Assembly (NCBI RefSeq): GCF_947495705.1
Contig: NZ_CANLZR010000001.1
Span: forward strand, 310,001-374,000
Origin: an uncultured Phycicoccus sp.
Lineage (GTDB): Bacteria > Actinomycetota > Actinomycetes > Actinomycetales > Dermatophilaceae
Direction of reading: 5' to 3'
DNA length: 64,000 nt
Part shown: positions 63,041-64,000 of the stretch, one piece after another
Numbering within the stretch: the stretch's first letter is position 1
Layout: every line of letters begins with the position of its first letter
The notes under the pieces: model-generated
The model's input: the letters and a program-made list of their open reading frames with translations, nothing else
The model's database searches: none
What the model was told of the DNA's origin: nothing
Position numbers and translations under genes: made by a program

Positions 63041-63670
63041 ATGTCCGACTACGAGATCCCCCGCCCCGTCAGTGGCGACGTCCTCGAGGTCATCCTCGAC
63101 GACCACCGCCTGTTCGAGCACCTGCTGCGCGAGTGCCGGCGCACCGACGCCGACCGTGCGGCCGCCCGCGAGGCCCTCGCCGAGGTCCTCGTCGCGCACG
63201 CGACCGCCGAGGAGGAGAAGGTCTACCCGACGCTGCGCCGGAAGGCCGAGGACATCACCGCGCACGAGGCCGAGCACGGTGAGGAGGAGCACGCCGAGAT
63301 CACCGAGGCCCTCCTGGCGTTCCTGCGCTGCGCGGGCACCGACACCCAGAAGTACGACGACGCGCTCGAGGAGCTCGCGACGGTCGTCAACCACCACTCG
63401 AACGAGGAGGAGCAGACCATCCTCAACCCGGCGCGGGAGGAGGTCGCGCTCGACGCCCGCGAGGACCTCGGGGTCGCCTGGCTCACCCGGCGCAACCAGC
63501 TGCTCGAGGAGGGCTGCGCGTCCGAGGAGCAGGTCGCCGCCCTGCTCGAGGAGGCCGTCGCCGAGGGCACCCTCGCGCCGGAGGAGGCCCGCGAGGAGGC
63601 CGAACGGGTCAAGGCCGAGGCCAAGGAGAAGGCCGAGGAGATCGAGGACGCCGCCAAGCAGGGGGGCTGA
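63041..63670 (+). CDS. Hemerythrin HHE-domain protein with C-terminal helical tail
   Basis: A 209-residue di-iron-type helical protein. Metal-ligand candidates occur in order: D-D-H-R-L-F-E-H, V-A-H-A-T-A-E-E-E, H-E-A-E-H-G-E-E-E-H and V-N-H-H-S-N-E-E-E. This is the HHE pattern repeated through a four-helix bundle (residues ~15-130). The last ~75 residues are Glu/Lys/Ala-rich and probably form a coiled coil. Such proteins bind oxygen, nitric oxide or iron or take part in stress responses; the specific role is unknown. CAGGAT at 63029-63034, six bases before the ATG, suggests a leaderless start. Confidence 0.85.
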   Translation: MSDYEIPRPVSGDVLEVILDDHRLFEHLLRECRRTDADRAAAREALAEVLVAHATAEEEKVYPTLRRKAEDITAHEAEHGEEEHAEITEALLAFLRCAGTDTQKYDDALEELATVVNHHSNEEEQTILNPAREEVALDAREDLGVAWLTRRNQLLEEGCASEEQVAALLEEAVAEGTLAPEEAREEAERVKAEAKEKAEEIEDAAKQGG

Positions 63671-63688
63671 GCGGCGGTGAGGCACTTG

Positions 63689-63694
63689 TAGGGT
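63689..63694 (+). promoter_or_regulatory. -10 element of leaderless coaD
   Basis: TAGGGT ends seven bases before the GTG at 63702. Confidence 0.5.
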
Positions 63695-63701
63695 GCTCGG
63701 C

Positions 63702-64000
63702 GTGAGTGAGCGCGTGCGCCGGGCCGTGTGCCCCGGCTCCTACGACCCGGTGACCCACGGGCACCTCGACGTCGTCGCCCGGGCGGCGGCGCTGTACGAC
63801 GAGGTCGTCGTCGCGGTCCTCCACAACCCCGCCAAGCAGGGCACCTTCACCGTCGAGGAGCGCCTCGCGTTCGTCGAGTCGGCGGTCGCCGACGCCGGGA
63901 TGAGCGACCAGGTACGGGTCCTGTCCTTCGCGGACACGCTCCTGGTCGACGTGTGCCGCGACGTCGGGGCCGACGTCGTCGTCAAGGGCTTCCGCAGCGG
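63702..64000 (+). CDS. coaD: Phosphopantetheine adenylyltransferase, N-terminal part
   Basis: Penultimate enzyme of coenzyme A synthesis, transferring AMP to 4'-phosphopantetheine. Only about the first 99 codons lie in the window; the frame is open at the right edge. The nucleotidyltransferase signature C-P-G-S-Y-D-P-V-T-H-G-H-L-D is at residues ~9-22 (T-x-G-H type), followed by H-N-P-A-K-Q-G-T-F and V-V-V-K-G-F-R-S at the edge. The GTG at 63702 gives a normal family N-terminus and sits seven bases after TAGGGT. Confidence 0.95.
   Translation, partial: MSERVRRAVCPGSYDPVTHGHLDVVARAAALYDEVVVAVLHNPAKQGTFTVEERLAFVESAVADAGMSDQVRVLSFADTLLVDVCRDVGADVVVKGFRS

Overview
The window is very GC-rich, densely coded DNA with frequent GTG starts, ATGA/GTGA gene overlaps and stop-adjacent hairpins lacking U-tails. 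Together with a SigK/RskA pair, a lysine/alanine-rich HupB tail, FbiD-type F420 guanylyltransferase, citramalate synthase and GatCAB, this points to an actinobacterium. By gene order I would guess the Intrasporangiaceae/Dermatophilaceae region of Micrococcales (inference). It reads as ordinary chromosome: I see no phage, insertion sequence or CRISPR array.

Layout: 1-5.1 kb holds the end of gatA, gatB, a histidine phosphatase, a methyltransferase, a small membrane protein and an SDR. 5.2-8.35 kb is a compact SigK/RskA locus flanked by two fasciclin genes, with three matching promoter-like sites. 8.4-10.5 kb is an OafA-type acyltransferase. 10.6-25.6 kb is a branched-chain amino acid (BCAA)/serine block: ilvD, an ABC exporter pair, an RraA-like gene plus a second BCAT, ilvB-ilvN-ilvC, a DedA-like gene, serA, leuB, ilvE. 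26.2-33.1 kb is an amine-catabolism cluster: ethanolamine-type permease, GntR regulator, glutamine-synthetase-like ligase, aldehyde dehydrogenase, SDR, gamma-glutamyl hydrolase. 34-44.2 kb has a metallo-beta-lactamase-fold protein, cimA, HIT, a glycosylase-like protein, an SGNH lipoprotein, an FAH-family enzyme, a 43-aa basic protein, an opine/alanine-dehydrogenase-like enzyme, gltX and a HAD phosphatase, followed by tRNA-Gln and tRNA-Glu. 44.5-50 kb has MerR/DUF4188, a stand-alone siroheme-synthase N domain, an IclR regulator divergent from leuCD, and hupB. 50-64 kb is housekeeping: cofC, plsC, gpsA, a trans-sulfuration enzyme, ddl, a glycosyltransferase, DUF3515, a lone Lrp ligand domain, thiL, rpmB, a FakA-like kinase, recG, rsmD, a hemerythrin protein and the start of coaD.

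How it works together: cimA, ilvD, ilvBNC, leuB, leuCD and two ilvE paralogues supply most of Ile/Val/Leu synthesis. Three very short leader peptides carry runs of BCAA codons that match the pathway: Val/Leu before ilvB, Leu/Val/Ile before leuB, Ile-Ile-Ile before cimA. Each has a hairpin at its stop codon, and the ilvB and cimA leaders are followed by a U-tailed terminator. leuCD instead faces an IclR regulator of NdgR/LtbR type. GatAB, GltX and tRNA-Gln fit the indirect Glu-to-Gln tRNA route.

Main findings: (1) a self-contained SigK regulon with the motif GCATCC-N16-C(C/G)GAA at sigK and both fasciclin genes; (2) the BCAA attenuator set, including an unrecognised 31-aa ORF in the leuB leader; (3) a complete candidate gamma-glutamyl ethanolamine route; (4) a three-copy intergenic palindromic repeat; (5) paired MerR operators; (6) widespread leaderless starts.
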